DNA of 14,782 nucleotides from Bacillota bacterium. GTDB lineage: Bacteria > Bacillota > Sulfobacillia > JAJZYS01 > JAJYTV01. The stretch covers positions 1 through 14,782 of the forward strand of contig JAJZIE010000033.1 of the NCBI GenBank assembly GCA_021810725.1. The letters are read 5' to 3'. The position numbers and the translations under genes were made by a program. The notes below the pieces were generated by a model. That model worked only from the letters and a program-made list of their open reading frames with translations. It did not search any database and was not told where the DNA came from. Below, piece after piece: positions 7,434-14,422 of this stretch; the first letter of the stretch is position 1, and each line of letters starts with the position of its first letter.

Positions 7434-9305
7434 CTACTTGCCGAGCGCCTGCGCAAGCGACGTGATGTCCGGCACGCCGAGGCCCGTGGCCGCGTCCCAG
7501 CCAGGCCCGGCGCTGTAGTACCAGTTGTCGCCGGCCGTGATGTCTCGCATGCCCTGCCCGTGCAGGCCGTAAAGCTGCGGTGGCAGGAAGCCGAGATCCG
7601 CCCTGGTGGACTGGTTCAGGAGCGCCGCGATGCCGGCCCAGTTCGGCGAGGCGAAGGAGGTGCCGCCCCAGCCGTCGGTCCAGGGCGCCTGCGCGGTCGT
7701 CTGCACCGACGAGCTGTCGTAGATCGAGTAGCCGGTGTAGGGGTCCGCGTTCAGCGAGACGTCGGGTACGCCCTTGCCGGTCTCATTCTGGAGCTGCCCG
7801 CCGTAGCCCGCCTGCCACGAGGGCTCAGGCGTGAAGATGCTGAAACCACCGCCCGAACCGACCGGGTAGAAGGCCTTTTGGGCCTGCGTCTCGTTCTGGA
7901 AGCCGAGGGCACTGGCGCAGGGCAGGAAGTAGTCCCAGCCCCAGGCCTGCTCGGTCGCGGGCATGCAGGCCAGCTCGGACGGCTGCGGGATGCCGGAGAT
8001 GCCCTGCGTCTCGTTGGCGCCGAGGGTCGTGCCGCCGACCGCCGTGACGTACGAGAGCGCCCCCGGCACGTCGACCGCGAGCCCGTTCTGGCCGTAGTAG
8101 CCGTAGGCGTCGTAGGCGCCGGAGTCGCCAGACGCCGCGAACATCGAGATGCCTTCCGCGGCGCCCTGCTCGAATTGCTGGTCCTGGAGCGTGGCGTAAC
8201 CCGGGGTCGTGAACTGCTCGGCCTCGCCCCAGGAGACGGAGCTCACAGTCGGCACGCTGCCGTCGTAGCCGTTGACGACGGCGTTGAACACGTCGACGAA
8301 GCCGTTGTTGGTGTTCGGCGCGACGTAGACTTCGATGTTCGCCCCGGGGGCCATCGAGCCGGACTGCTCGACGTCGAGCGAGGTCTCGGAGCCGCCCTGC
8401 CCGGCGCCCGACGCGCCACCGGCCCCGATCGACTGGTCGACGCCGATCTCCTTGAGGGAGCCCGTGCGGTGCACGCCATAGTACTGCCAGAACGCTGGCG
8501 GGTCGGATGTCAGGAATGGCGCCAGGGTCGCGATCGCGATCGTCTGGCCGGCGCCCGTGAGGTTCCCGGCGTCGTAGATCTGCCGCGTGTTCTGCGGCGA
8601 GAGGCCGGTCGGGCCATTGCAGTCGCCGTAGCCGGCAAACGTGCATGTTGCCTGGTCGCCGGCGCTCGAGTAGCTCGCCGCGTTCAGCGACATGGCGTGG
8701 ACGCCATTGAAGGTGAGCATGCCCGAGATGCCCGAGACCATCGCCTGCAGGTCGTAGCCGTCATAGTTCGTGGGCAGCTGCGGATCGCCTGTGTTGGCGA
8801 GGAACGAACGCCCTTTGTAGTGGAACTGGTTCACGGGCACGGAGAACGCCTGCTCCACCTGCCCGACGCTGCCATCGACGTAGAGGTAGTCGTTCGCGGT
8901 GTAGCCCTGGGGGTTTGTCTGGCTGGCCGACAGGCCGTAGCTCTCGAGGTATTGCTCGAGCGCCGCGATCGCAGGCGCCGGCTGCACGTACTCCGCGTCG
9001 AACTCCTGCGGCGTCAGATACTTGTGGTAGTACGGACTATGCGGCGTGACGGTGTCGAGGATGAACTGCGGCAGGCTCGGCATGCCCTTCGGCGTGACGA
9101 AATTGAGGCCGAGCAGGATCTCGATCGAGGCCGATTGCGCCGCTGGGCCGTTGTTCGTCGATTGCCCGAGCAGGGCCGACGCCGTATTGCCGTTGAGCGG
9201 AGCGTTGCCCGACGGCTTCGCCGCCGCGGCGCCGACGCTGCCCGCGACCAAGGCTGTCGCGGCCAGGGCTGCCAGCAGACCGCTGGAAAGCAAGGTTCTG
9301 CGCAC
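7434..9305 (-). CDS. Secreted sedolisin protease (S53, pro-kumamolisin type)
   Basis: A 623-residue preproenzyme. A Sec signal peptide (about 1-29, RR then a long Ala/Leu-rich core) is followed by the pro-kumamolisin activation domain (about 58-200, including HKYLTPQEF) and the S53 catalytic domain. The catalytic set is visible: Glu307 and Asp311 in SETSLD, oxyanion Asp394 in ASGDSGA, nucleophile Ser550 in GGTSFASP, and the C-terminal calcium site with Asp588-Ile589 and Gly600/Gly602/Asp604. Sedolisins are serine-carboxyl endopeptidases active at acid pH that autoprocess their propeptide. From residue 201 on I count 36 Asp/Glu against 8 Lys/Arg, consistent with acid adaptation. The GTG start at 9305 has AGGAGG seven bases before it; an ATG at 9383 would bury the signal peptide behind 26 extra residues. 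It would supply peptides to nearby importers, an inference from position. Confidence 0.95.
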   Translation of the reverse strand: MRRTLLSSGLLAALAATALVAGSVGAAAAKPSGNAPLNGNTASALLGQSTNNGPAAQSASIEILLGLNFVTPKGMPSLPQFILDTVTPHSPYYHKYLTPQEFDAEYVQPAPAIAALEQYLESYGLSASQTNPQGYTANDYLYVDGSVGQVEQAFSVPVNQFHYKGRSFLANTGDPQLPTNYDGYDLQAMVSGISGMLTFNGVHAMSLNAASYSSAGDQATCTFAGYGDCNGPTGLSPQNTRQIYDAGNLTGAGQTIAIATLAPFLTSDPPAFWQYYGVHRTGSLKEIGVDQSIGAGGASGAGQGGSETSLDVEQSGSMAPGANIEVYVAPNTNNGFVDVFNAVVNGYDGSVPTVSSVSWGEAEQFTTPGYATLQDQQFEQGAAEGISMFAASGDSGAYDAYGYYGQNGLAVDVPGALSYVTAVGGTTLGANETQGISGIPQPSELACMPATEQAWGWDYFLPCASALGFQNETQAQKAFYPVGSGGGFSIFTPEPSWQAGYGGQLQNETGKGVPDVSLNADPYTGYSIYDSSSVQTTAQAPWTDGWGGTSFASPNWAGIAALLNQSTRADLGFLPPQLYGLHGQGMRDITAGDNWYYSAGPGWDAATGLGVPDITSLAQALGK

Positions 9306-9312
9306 CTTGAAC

Positions 9313-9318
9313 CCTCCT
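9313..9318 (-). promoter_or_regulatory. Ribosome binding site deciding the sedolisin GTG start
   Basis: AGGAGG on the minus strand, seven bases before the GTG at 9305-9303. No comparable site precedes the ATG at 9383. Confidence 0.8.
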
Positions 9319-9380
9319 CGTGGGACGCGTGTGTGGGAAACGTGAAGCGAGGATTCACTCCCTTTTTCCACGATTCCTGC

Positions 9381-9408
9381 CATATACCACTATGGGCTGG
9401 GTGTCCAA
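9381..9408 (-). promoter_or_regulatory. Possible sigma-70-type promoter of the sedolisin gene
   Basis: On the minus strand TATATG (9381-9386) is preceded by TTGGAC (9403-9408, 16-base spacer) or by the overlapping TGGACA (9402-9407, 15-base spacer). Matches to consensus are moderate. The position, between the liv terminator and the sedolisin ribosome binding site, is right for its own promoter. Confidence 0.35.
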
Positions 9409-9421
9409 GCCAGTACGAAGA

Positions 9422-9448
9422 GGCCCGCCGGCGCTGATCCGGCGGGCC
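9422..9448 (-). terminator. Terminator hairpin at the end of the liv operon
   Basis: A perfect ten-base inverted repeat, GGCCCGCCGG at 9422-9431 with CCGGCGGGCC at 9439-9448, loop of seven bases. It lies 29 bases beyond the livF stop in the direction of transcription and before the sedolisin gene. The downstream side on the minus strand reads TCTTCG, a weak U tract; the plus-strand side has TTT. Confidence 0.75.
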
Positions 9449-9476
9449 TTTCGAGGATGGTGCGGGGATTTGCCTG

Positions 9477-10190
9477 TCAGTGGCCGCCGACGCCGAAGTA
9501 GGCCTGGCGGACGGCGTCGTCCGCCTCGAGTTCCTGGACGGTGCCCCGGAAGGAGATGCGTCCGCCGTCCAGCACGTAGGCACGGTCGGCGATCTCGAGG
9601 AACTTGACGTTCTGCTCCGCGATCAGCATGGTCGGGCCGTTCTCGCGCAGGTTTCTGAGCACCGCGACCACCTCGCCGACGAAGCGGGGCGAGAGCCCCG
9701 CCGACGGTTCATCCATCAGCAGGAGGCGCGGCGGCACGACGACCGCCTTGGCCACGCCGAGCATCTTGCGCTGGCCGCCAGACAGGCTGGCTGCGCTGGC
9801 CGAGTGGAGCTTTGCCAGGTCGGGGAAGGTTTCGTACAGCTCGTCGATGCGCCGGCGGAGTTCGTGTCTCGGCAGACCGAAGCCCCCCACCTGCAGGTTC
9901 TCGTCGATGCTGAGGTTCGGGAAGACGCCAAGCTCGGTCATGTAGTGGATGCCGCGCTGCACTCTGAGGTCCGGCCGCAGGCGCTCCACATGCTGGCCGC
10001 CCAGCAGGATCTCCCCTTGCAGCAGGGGCCTGAGACCCATCAGGGCCTTGAGGAGGGTGGTCTTGCCGGCGCCGTTCGAGCCGAGCAGCACCGCCACCTC
10101 GCCCTGCTGGAGCTCGAGATCGACGCCCCAGAGCACCTGCAGTCTGCCGTAGGCCGCCTCGATGCCGCGCGCGGCGAAGAAGGGCTCCAT
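9477..10190 (-). CDS. livF: Branched-chain amino acid type ABC transporter ATPase LivF
   Basis: A 237-residue nucleotide-binding subunit of normal LivF length. Walker A is GSNGAGKT at 37-44, the signature is LSGGQRK at 136-142, Walker B is LLLMDEPSAGLSP at 156-168, and the LivF-specific AEQN replaces the usual switch histidine region at 191-194. The C-terminal AYVLDGGRISFRGT is typical. It powers import with LivG and the LivHM channel. The ATG at 10190 is four bases after the livG stop, with GGAGG at 10199-10203 eight bases upstream, partly inside livG, so translation is likely coupled. The frame is open further upstream (to 10256) inside livG but without family similarity. Last gene of the operon, followed by a terminator hairpin. 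Confidence 0.95.
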   Translation of the reverse strand: MEPFFAARGIEAAYGRLQVLWGVDLELQQGEVAVLLGSNGAGKTTLLKALMGLRPLLQGEILLGGQHVERLRPDLRVQRGIHYMTELGVFPNLSIDENLQVGGFGLPRHELRRRIDELYETFPDLAKLHSASAASLSGGQRKMLGVAKAVVVPPRLLLMDEPSAGLSPRFVGEVVAVLRNLRENGPTMLIAEQNVKFLEIADRAYVLDGGRISFRGTVQELEADDAVRQAYFGVGGH

Positions 10191-10194
10191 CGCA

Positions 10195-10902
10195 TCAGCC
10201 TCCAAGGAAGACCTCGACCACCTTCGGGTCCTGGGCCGCGGCCTCGAGTTTGCCAAAGAAGATTTCCGCGCCGGCGTTCATCACGACGACGTCGTCCGTA
10301 ACCTTGCCGAGGAAGCCCATCAGGTGCTCCACCACCAGCATGGTGATGCCGTCCCTGCGCAGGGCGTTCAGCTTTTCCGCGACCAGATCGAGGTCCGCGG
10401 GGCTGAGTCCCGCCCCGAGCTCGTCGACCAGGAGCAGCTTCGGATCGGTGGCGAGCGCGCGGCCGAGATCGAGGAGCTTCTGCTGAGCGGTGTTGAGCGA
10501 AGCCGCCTCGCGGTCGGCGAGGCCGCCAAGATCGAGGAAGGCGAGGACGTCGTCGGTCTTCCTCCCGCTGCGCCGGCTGTGGCCTAGGGCCACCTCGACA
10601 TTCTGCCGCACCGTGAGCGAGCCGAACGGCTTCGGCACCTGGAAGGTGCGGTTGACGCCGAGGTGGCTCATCTGATGCGGCAGGCGCCCCGTCACGTCCT
10701 GCCCGCCGAAGCGCACCTTGCCGGCGGTCGGGGCGTAGATGCCGGAGATGATGTTGATGAGCGTCGTCTTGCCGGAGCCGTTCGGTCCGACGAGGCCGAG
10801 CGCGCCGCCTCTCGGCACCTCGAGGTTCACGCCGCGCAGGGCCTGGAAGCCGCCGAAGCTCTTCTCGACGCCCACAACGCTCAGGAGAGCGTCAGAGGAC
10901 AT
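10195..10902 (-). CDS. livG: Branched-chain amino acid type ABC transporter ATPase LivG, variant signature
   Basis: A 235-residue nucleotide-binding subunit. Walker A is GPNGSGKT at 39-46, the Q-loop glutamine is Q88 in RTFQ, Walker B is LLLVDE at 156-161, and the switch histidine is H193 in VVEH. The signature motif is unusual: LNTAQQK at 136-142 instead of LSGGQ or LPYGQ, and the residue after the catalytic Glu is Leu instead of Pro (DELGAGLSP). A subset of LivG-like ATPases is known to carry LxLAxRK-type signatures, so the protein is probably functional and paired with a canonical LivF that supplies the second signature. The ATG at 10902 has AGGAGG seven bases before it and overlaps the end of livM by 11 bases; livF follows after four bases. 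Confidence 0.92.
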   Translation of the reverse strand: MSSDALLSVVGVEKSFGGFQALRGVNLEVPRGGALGLVGPNGSGKTTLINIISGIYAPTAGKVRFGGQDVTGRLPHQMSHLGVNRTFQVPKPFGSLTVRQNVEVALGHSRRSGRKTDDVLAFLDLGGLADREAASLNTAQQKLLDLGRALATDPKLLLVDELGAGLSPADLDLVAEKLNALRRDGITMLVVEHLMGFLGKVTDDVVVMNAGAEIFFGKLEAAAQDPKVVEVFLGG

Positions 10903-11812
10903 GGCTGCCCCTCCTCTTCAGGAGCGATGCGGCGCCGTCCGGCAGGAAGAGCACCAAGAGAATGATCAGGAGGCCGTAGATCAGCTGGAAATACTGGGGG
11001 TCGGAGATGCCGATCGTGTTGTACATGCCGTACAGCACGACGCTGCCGAAGAGCGGGCCGAGCAGGGTGCCGGCGCCGCCGAACAGTGTGAACACGATCG
11101 CGAAGATGCTGATCGAGAGCGAGAATACGGCGTCCGGGTAGAAGACGGAGGTCTGCCACGCGAAGGCGCCGCCCACGAGCCCGGCGATGGCCGCCGAGAT
11201 CATCCAGGCGAAGGTGCGCTGGCGCACCACCGGCACCCCGGCCATGGCGGCCGAGACCGGGTCGTCGCGCATGGCCTGGAGCGCCGTGCCGAAGCGGGAT
11301 CGCCGGATGTAGAGCACCACGGCCACCGTGAGGGCCAGGATCACCACCATGACGTAGTAGCTCAGGGTGGGGTTGAACTGCGACACCAGCTGGATGCCGT
11401 ACGGGCCGTAGGTGACGTTCTGCAGCGCCGGGTTCGAGACGATCAGGTAGACCGCCTGCGACGCGGCCAGGCTCGCGATGGCGAAGTAGGCGCCGGAGAG
11501 GCGCAGCAGCGGCGAGAGCAGGAGACCGAGCAGCACCGCGATGGCGCCACCGCCCAGGAGCGCCAGGATCGGCGGCCAGTTCAAATGCAGCATGAGGAGG
11601 GACGCGCCGTAGGCCCCGATGCCGAAGAAGCCGACGTAGCCGAACGGCAGATAGCCCGTAAAGCCGTAAAGGATGTTCACGCCCTGGGAGAGCGCGATGT
11701 AGACCATCATCTGAAAGAGCAGCGTCTCGTTGCTGTAGGCCTGGGGCGCCAGGACGAACGCAAGCACGACCACCACGACGACGAGGGCGTCGACCCAGCG
11801 CCGCCTAAGCAC
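10892..11812 (-). CDS. livM: Branched-chain amino acid type ABC transporter permease LivM
   Basis: A 306-residue polytopic membrane protein with about eight to ten hydrophobic segments. It has the LivM pattern: GYLPFGYVGFFGIGAYGA at about 53-70, RLSGAYFAIASLA at 104-116, and the coupling region SRFGTALQAMRDDPVSAAMAGV, where the permease contacts the ATPases. The end, FLPDGAASLLKRRG, is typical. The GTG at 11812-11810 overlaps the livH stop by eight bases, with AGGT at about 11818-11821 as a weak ribosome binding site, so coupling to livH is likely. Its 3' end overlaps livG by 11 bases. It forms the heterodimeric channel with LivH. Confidence 0.95.
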   Translation of the reverse strand: MLRRRWVDALVVVVVVLAFVLAPQAYSNETLLFQMMVYIALSQGVNILYGFTGYLPFGYVGFFGIGAYGASLLMLHLNWPPILALLGGGAIAVLLGLLLSPLLRLSGAYFAIASLAASQAVYLIVSNPALQNVTYGPYGIQLVSQFNPTLSYYVMVVILALTVAVVLYIRRSRFGTALQAMRDDPVSAAMAGVPVVRQRTFAWMISAAIAGLVGGAFAWQTSVFYPDAVFSLSISIFAIVFTLFGGAGTLLGPLFGSVVLYGMYNTIGISDPQYFQLIYGLLIILLVLFLPDGAASLLKRRGSHVL

Positions 11813-12677
11813 TGCGCACCTGCCGGCCGAAGAGGCCGCTCGGCTTGACCAGAAGCACGAGGAGCAGCAGGAGGTAGGGCAGGAGGGCGGACCAGGACGG
11901 CAGGTAGGTCTGCATCAGCATCAGGGCGATGCCGTAGATGAGACCGCCCGCCACCGTGCCGATCGGATTGCCGAGCGAACCGAGCACGATGACCGCGAAG
12001 GCCGTGACGGTGAGGCCGACGCCGAGGTCCGGCGTGATGCCGCCGAGCATGAACGGCGCAAGTGCCCCCGCCGCCGCCGCCAGCCCGAGTCCGATGGCAA
12101 AGGCGATGGCCGAGACCTTGTGCACGCTGATTCCGCTGACCTCGGCCTCCTCGCGGCTCGCCATCACCGCGCGGGTCGAGTAGCCGATGCGCGTGCGGTA
12201 GAGGTAGAGGTAGACGAGCAGGAGCGCCAGGAGGCTGACGAGGCCGCTCACCACCCAGACCGCCGGAAAGGGCTGGCCCAGGATGCTCACGGGCGCCTTG
12301 CCGAACACGGGCTCGTAGATCGACTGGGCGTTGTTGCCGAAGCGCATCACGGCGAGCGCCTCGATGACCTGAGAAAGCCCGAAGAAGAGCACGAGCGAGA
12401 TCATTTCCGGGTCCTTGGTCGCGGCGATGCGGGGCACGAGCACGTAGTAGAGGGCGATGCCCACCGCGAAGATCAGAACGGCCACGAGCACGAGCGACCA
12501 GAGCGGGTGCAGGTGCCATGCGGAGAAGGCGGTGACCGCGGCGAAGCCGCCGATCATCACGAAATCGCCGTGCGCCAGGTTCACCATCCGCAGGACGCCG
12601 AAGGTGAGGTTGAGGCCAAGGCCGATGAGGGCGTAATAAAGGCCGAACAGGACACCGGCGATCAGGGCGTAGAGCAT
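11805..12677 (-). CDS. livH: Branched-chain amino acid type ABC transporter permease LivH
   Basis: A 290-residue membrane protein with about eight hydrophobic segments. Diagnostic stretches are the N-terminal GLYYALIGLGLNLTFGVLR, MVNLAHGDFVMIGGF at about 31-45, the coupling loop TRAVMASREEAEVSGI, and VLGSLGNPIGTVAGGLIYG near 232-250, all characteristic of LivH. The ATG at 12677 has GGAAGG at 12683-12688, five bases before it. The binding-protein gene ends 104 bases upstream, with a strong hairpin in between, and livM overlaps its end by eight bases. LivH-type permeases also serve urea, amide and aromatic-acid transporters, so leucine/isoleucine/valine is the family default and not proven here. 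Confidence 0.95.
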   Translation of the reverse strand: MLYALIAGVLFGLYYALIGLGLNLTFGVLRMVNLAHGDFVMIGGFAAVTAFSAWHLHPLWSLVLVAVLIFAVGIALYYVLVPRIAATKDPEMISLVLFFGLSQVIEALAVMRFGNNAQSIYEPVFGKAPVSILGQPFPAVWVVSGLVSLLALLLVYLYLYRTRIGYSTRAVMASREEAEVSGISVHKVSAIAFAIGLGLAAAAGALAPFMLGGITPDLGVGLTVTAFAVIVLGSLGNPIGTVAGGLIYGIALMLMQTYLPSWSALLPYLLLLLVLLVKPSGLFGRQVRSA

Positions 12678-12710
12678 GGCTGCCTTCCTTTCGGCATCCG
12701 CCGGGGATGG

Positions 12711-12746
12711 CGCCGGCTGGCCCTCCCTGGGGCGGGCCAGCCGGCG
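12711..12746 (-). terminator. GC-rich hairpin between binding-protein gene and livH
   Basis: A thirteen-base perfect inverted repeat, CGCCGGCTGGCCC at 12711-12723 with GGGCCAGCCGGCG at 12734-12746, loop of ten bases. It lies 35 bases after the stop of the binding-protein gene and before livH. On the minus strand no U run follows, so it is more likely an attenuator or a 3'-end stabiliser that lets the binding protein be made in excess over the membrane parts than a full stop. Confidence 0.6.
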
Positions 12747-12781
12747 TCGCGTCTAGATCCGGACGGAATCGGGGCCCGGAA

Positions 12782-14020
12782 TCAGTGGACCGCGCTGCCC
12801 GTGGCGACCGACGTCGGGTAGATGATCACGGTCTTGAGGCCGCTGCCGGAGGCCTGGATCTGTCCGACCGGCAGGGTCTCGCCCATCTGGGCGCCTTCGC
12901 TGTTGATCGTGAAGTCGCCGTCGAGCGTGAACATGTGGATCTTGCCGGCCGCGGCCCTGAGGTCGAGCTGCGACAGGGACTTCGCCGTCTCGAGCGTCTT
13001 CTGGATCGCGAGGCCCGTGTTGTAGCCGGCGATGTCGAGGAAGTTCGGCGCCGAGCCGTTGGCGCTCTGGAACGCCTGCGTGAACTGCGAGATGGTCATG
13101 CCGTAGTTGACGCCGCTGTTGTAGGCGAGAAGGGGCGGCGTCGGGTAGGTGTAGGTGTCGGTGAGCGTCTTGGCGCCAACGTTCTGTTCGAGCAGGCTGA
13201 AGAGCTGGCCCGGGAAGATCGTGAACAGGAAACCGAAGTGCTGGCCCGAGGCCGCGAGGTTCTGCAGGAAGGCGATGTCGTTGTTCGGGTAGCCGAGCTC
13301 GAGCACCGCGTCAGGGTTCGTGGCGGCGATGTTGTGGATGATGACGTCGTAGTTCGAGGTGGTGGTGGGCACGCCCTGGTTGTAGACAGGGGTCACGCCG
13401 CCGGCCTTGAGCTGCGTCGTCAGGGTCTGGTCCTGCGACTGGTCGAAGTCGTTCTCGGCGTAGACGATCGCGATGTTCTTGTAGTTCTGCGCCAGGAGGT
13501 ACTTCGCGAGGTTGTCAGGCCAGACCGCGGAGGTCGGCAGGCCGGTCAGGACGATGTACGGGTTCGTGGGCGTGAAGAAGCTGGCGCCCGTTCCGGTCGG
13601 GTCGAACAGCACCATCTTGTGCTCCTGGGCGATCGGCACCGCGACCGACGTCAGGACGGAACCGAAGTCCGAGACGAGGATGTTGACCTTGTTCTGGGTG
13701 ATGAGCTGGGTGTACAGCGTCTGGGCGGTGTTCGGGTCGCTCTGGTCGTTGTAGTCGACGAGCTTGACCGGAATCTTCTTGTTGTACGCCTTGACGAAGA
13801 CGCCGCCATCCTTGTTGACCTGGTTCATCCAGAACTTGAGACCCGCGAGTTCAGGAAGGGATGAGGTCGCGTAGGAGCCCGAGCCAGCGTAGAGCGTGCC
13901 GATCGTGATGTCCTTCGGGGCCGTCGAAGTCGTTGTCGTGCTCGTGGTCGAGCCGCAGCCCGCAATCAGCAGCGCTGCTACGCCGGCCAGACCGAAAAGG
14001 TAGCGCCTCAACTGCTTCAC
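12782..14020 (-). CDS. Branched-chain amino acid type ABC transporter substrate-binding lipoprotein
   Basis: A 412-residue exported protein of the Leu/Ile/Val-binding (Periplasmic_6) family. The signal peptide ends in the lipobox IAGC, so Cys22 is the membrane-linked residue, followed by a Thr/Ser-rich tether (about 24-34). The mature domain begins DITIGTLYAGSGSYA, the classic strand-loop opening, and contains MNQVNKDGG and later GYNTGLAIQKTLETA near the hinge and C-lobe. It delivers substrate to LivHM. The GTG at 14020 was chosen because the lipoprotein signal starts there; AGGAGG lies 11 bases before it. An ATG at 14086 would add 22 polar residues in front of the signal peptide. First gene of the liv operon, with a TGATATAAT promoter upstream. 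Substrate may be amino acids, short amides or aromatic acids; sequence alone does not decide. Confidence 0.93.
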   Translation of the reverse strand: MKQLRRYLFGLAGVAALLIAGCGSTTSTTTTSTAPKDITIGTLYAGSGSYATSSLPELAGLKFWMNQVNKDGGVFVKAYNKKIPVKLVDYNDQSDPNTAQTLYTQLITQNKVNILVSDFGSVLTSVAVPIAQEHKMVLFDPTGTGASFFTPTNPYIVLTGLPTSAVWPDNLAKYLLAQNYKNIAIVYAENDFDQSQDQTLTTQLKAGGVTPVYNQGVPTTTSNYDVIIHNIAATNPDAVLELGYPNNDIAFLQNLAASGQHFGFLFTIFPGQLFSLLEQNVGAKTLTDTYTYPTPPLLAYNSGVNYGMTISQFTQAFQSANGSAPNFLDIAGYNTGLAIQKTLETAKSLSQLDLRAAAGKIHMFTLDGDFTINSEGAQMGETLPVGQIQASGSGLKTVIIYPTSVATGSAVH

Positions 14021-14031
14021 CGATCCTGTCG

Positions 14032-14037
14032 CCTCCT
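14032..14037 (-). promoter_or_regulatory. Ribosome binding site of the liv binding-protein gene
   Basis: AGGAGG on the minus strand, 11 bases before the GTG at 14020-14018. The spacing is long but equals that of the htrA-like gene in this window. Confidence 0.65.
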
Positions 14038-14091
14038 CGAAGCTTCTCGATGCTCGGACGAGTGGGCTCATTCCACCTTGGTCCATAAACG

Positions 14092-14100
14092 ATTATATCA
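14092..14100 (-). promoter_or_regulatory. Extended -10 promoter of the liv operon
   Basis: On the minus strand the bases read TGATATAAT: a perfect TATAAT (14092-14097) with the TG of an extended -10 element one base before it (14099-14100). The -35 position, 16-19 bases further up, has no good match, which is usual for extended -10 promoters. Transcription would start near 14085, leaving a leader of about 65 bases before the GTG at 14020. Confidence 0.65.
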
Positions 14101-14131
14101 GCGCCAGCGGTCGTCGCGCACATATGGGATA

Positions 14132-14223
14132 AAGCACTAACGATATTGGGCCATTCGGCATAAGCCATCGGAAATAGCCGCCAAGAAGCGCATCTTCGCG
14201 GGATTTCGACAAAATTAGTGCTT
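14132..14223. repeat. Separated nine-base inverted repeat in the divergent region
   Basis: AAGCACTAA at 14132-14140 is the exact reverse complement of TTAGTGCTT at 14215-14223, with 74 bases between them, upstream of the liv promoter. Paired operators with looping are one possibility; chance is another. Confidence 0.4.
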
Positions 14224-14378
14224 GTGGGCGAGGGCCACACGGAAATTAAAGGCCTGCGTCAACCGGCCCGGGCAAGCAGGAACTAACGGACCTCGGGCGA
14301 ATTCCCTTCATGATTTCGTAACTTCAGAAGAATTTGCCTGAGCGAAGGAAGGAGGAACGGCGGGACCCGATCCGGGCG

Positions 14379-14394
14379 GTGTACGGCCTTACAC
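14379..14394. promoter_or_regulatory. Palindrome before the family 5 binding-protein gene, possible operator
   Basis: GTGTACGG followed directly by CCTTACAC: eight-base half sites that are reverse complements except for one position. It ends 28 bases before the GTG start at 14423, a place where a bound repressor would block transcription or where an mRNA hairpin would sit close to the ribosome binding site. Confidence 0.4.
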
Positions 14395-14411
14395 GACATC
14401 CCATGCAGTCT

Positions 14412-14416
14412 GGAGG
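14412..14416 (+). promoter_or_regulatory. Ribosome binding site of the family 5 binding-protein gene
   Basis: GGAGG, six bases before the GTG at 14423. It fixes this start over the TTG immediately following it. Confidence 0.8.
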
Positions 14417-14422
14417 TGCCCC

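Larger units (their letters stand above)
14021..14422. other. Divergent regulatory region between liv operon and family 5 binding protein
   Basis: A 402-base stretch without a supported gene and visibly richer in A+T than its neighbours in the middle. It holds the leader and extended -10 promoter of the liv operon (14092-14100, minus), a nine-base inverted repeat AAGCACTAA (14132-14140) and TTAGTGCTT (14215-14223), a further ACTAACG at 14282-14288 that repeats 14136-14142, a purine-rich AAGGAAGGAGGAA at 14345-14357 without a usable start codon, and an imperfect 16-base palindrome at 14379-14394. No convincing plus-strand promoter was found. Confidence 0.6.

Noticed and set aside
7560..9437. 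A 625-codon plus-strand frame opposite the sedolisin
   Set aside because: The complementary strand carries the complete S53 catalytic set; this frame is Arg/Val/Gly-rich without any recognisable domain.
12707..13864. A 385-codon plus-strand frame opposite the liv binding protein
   Set aside because: It is a mirror of the binding-protein gene with a repetitive Arg/Val/Asp composition and no initiation signal.
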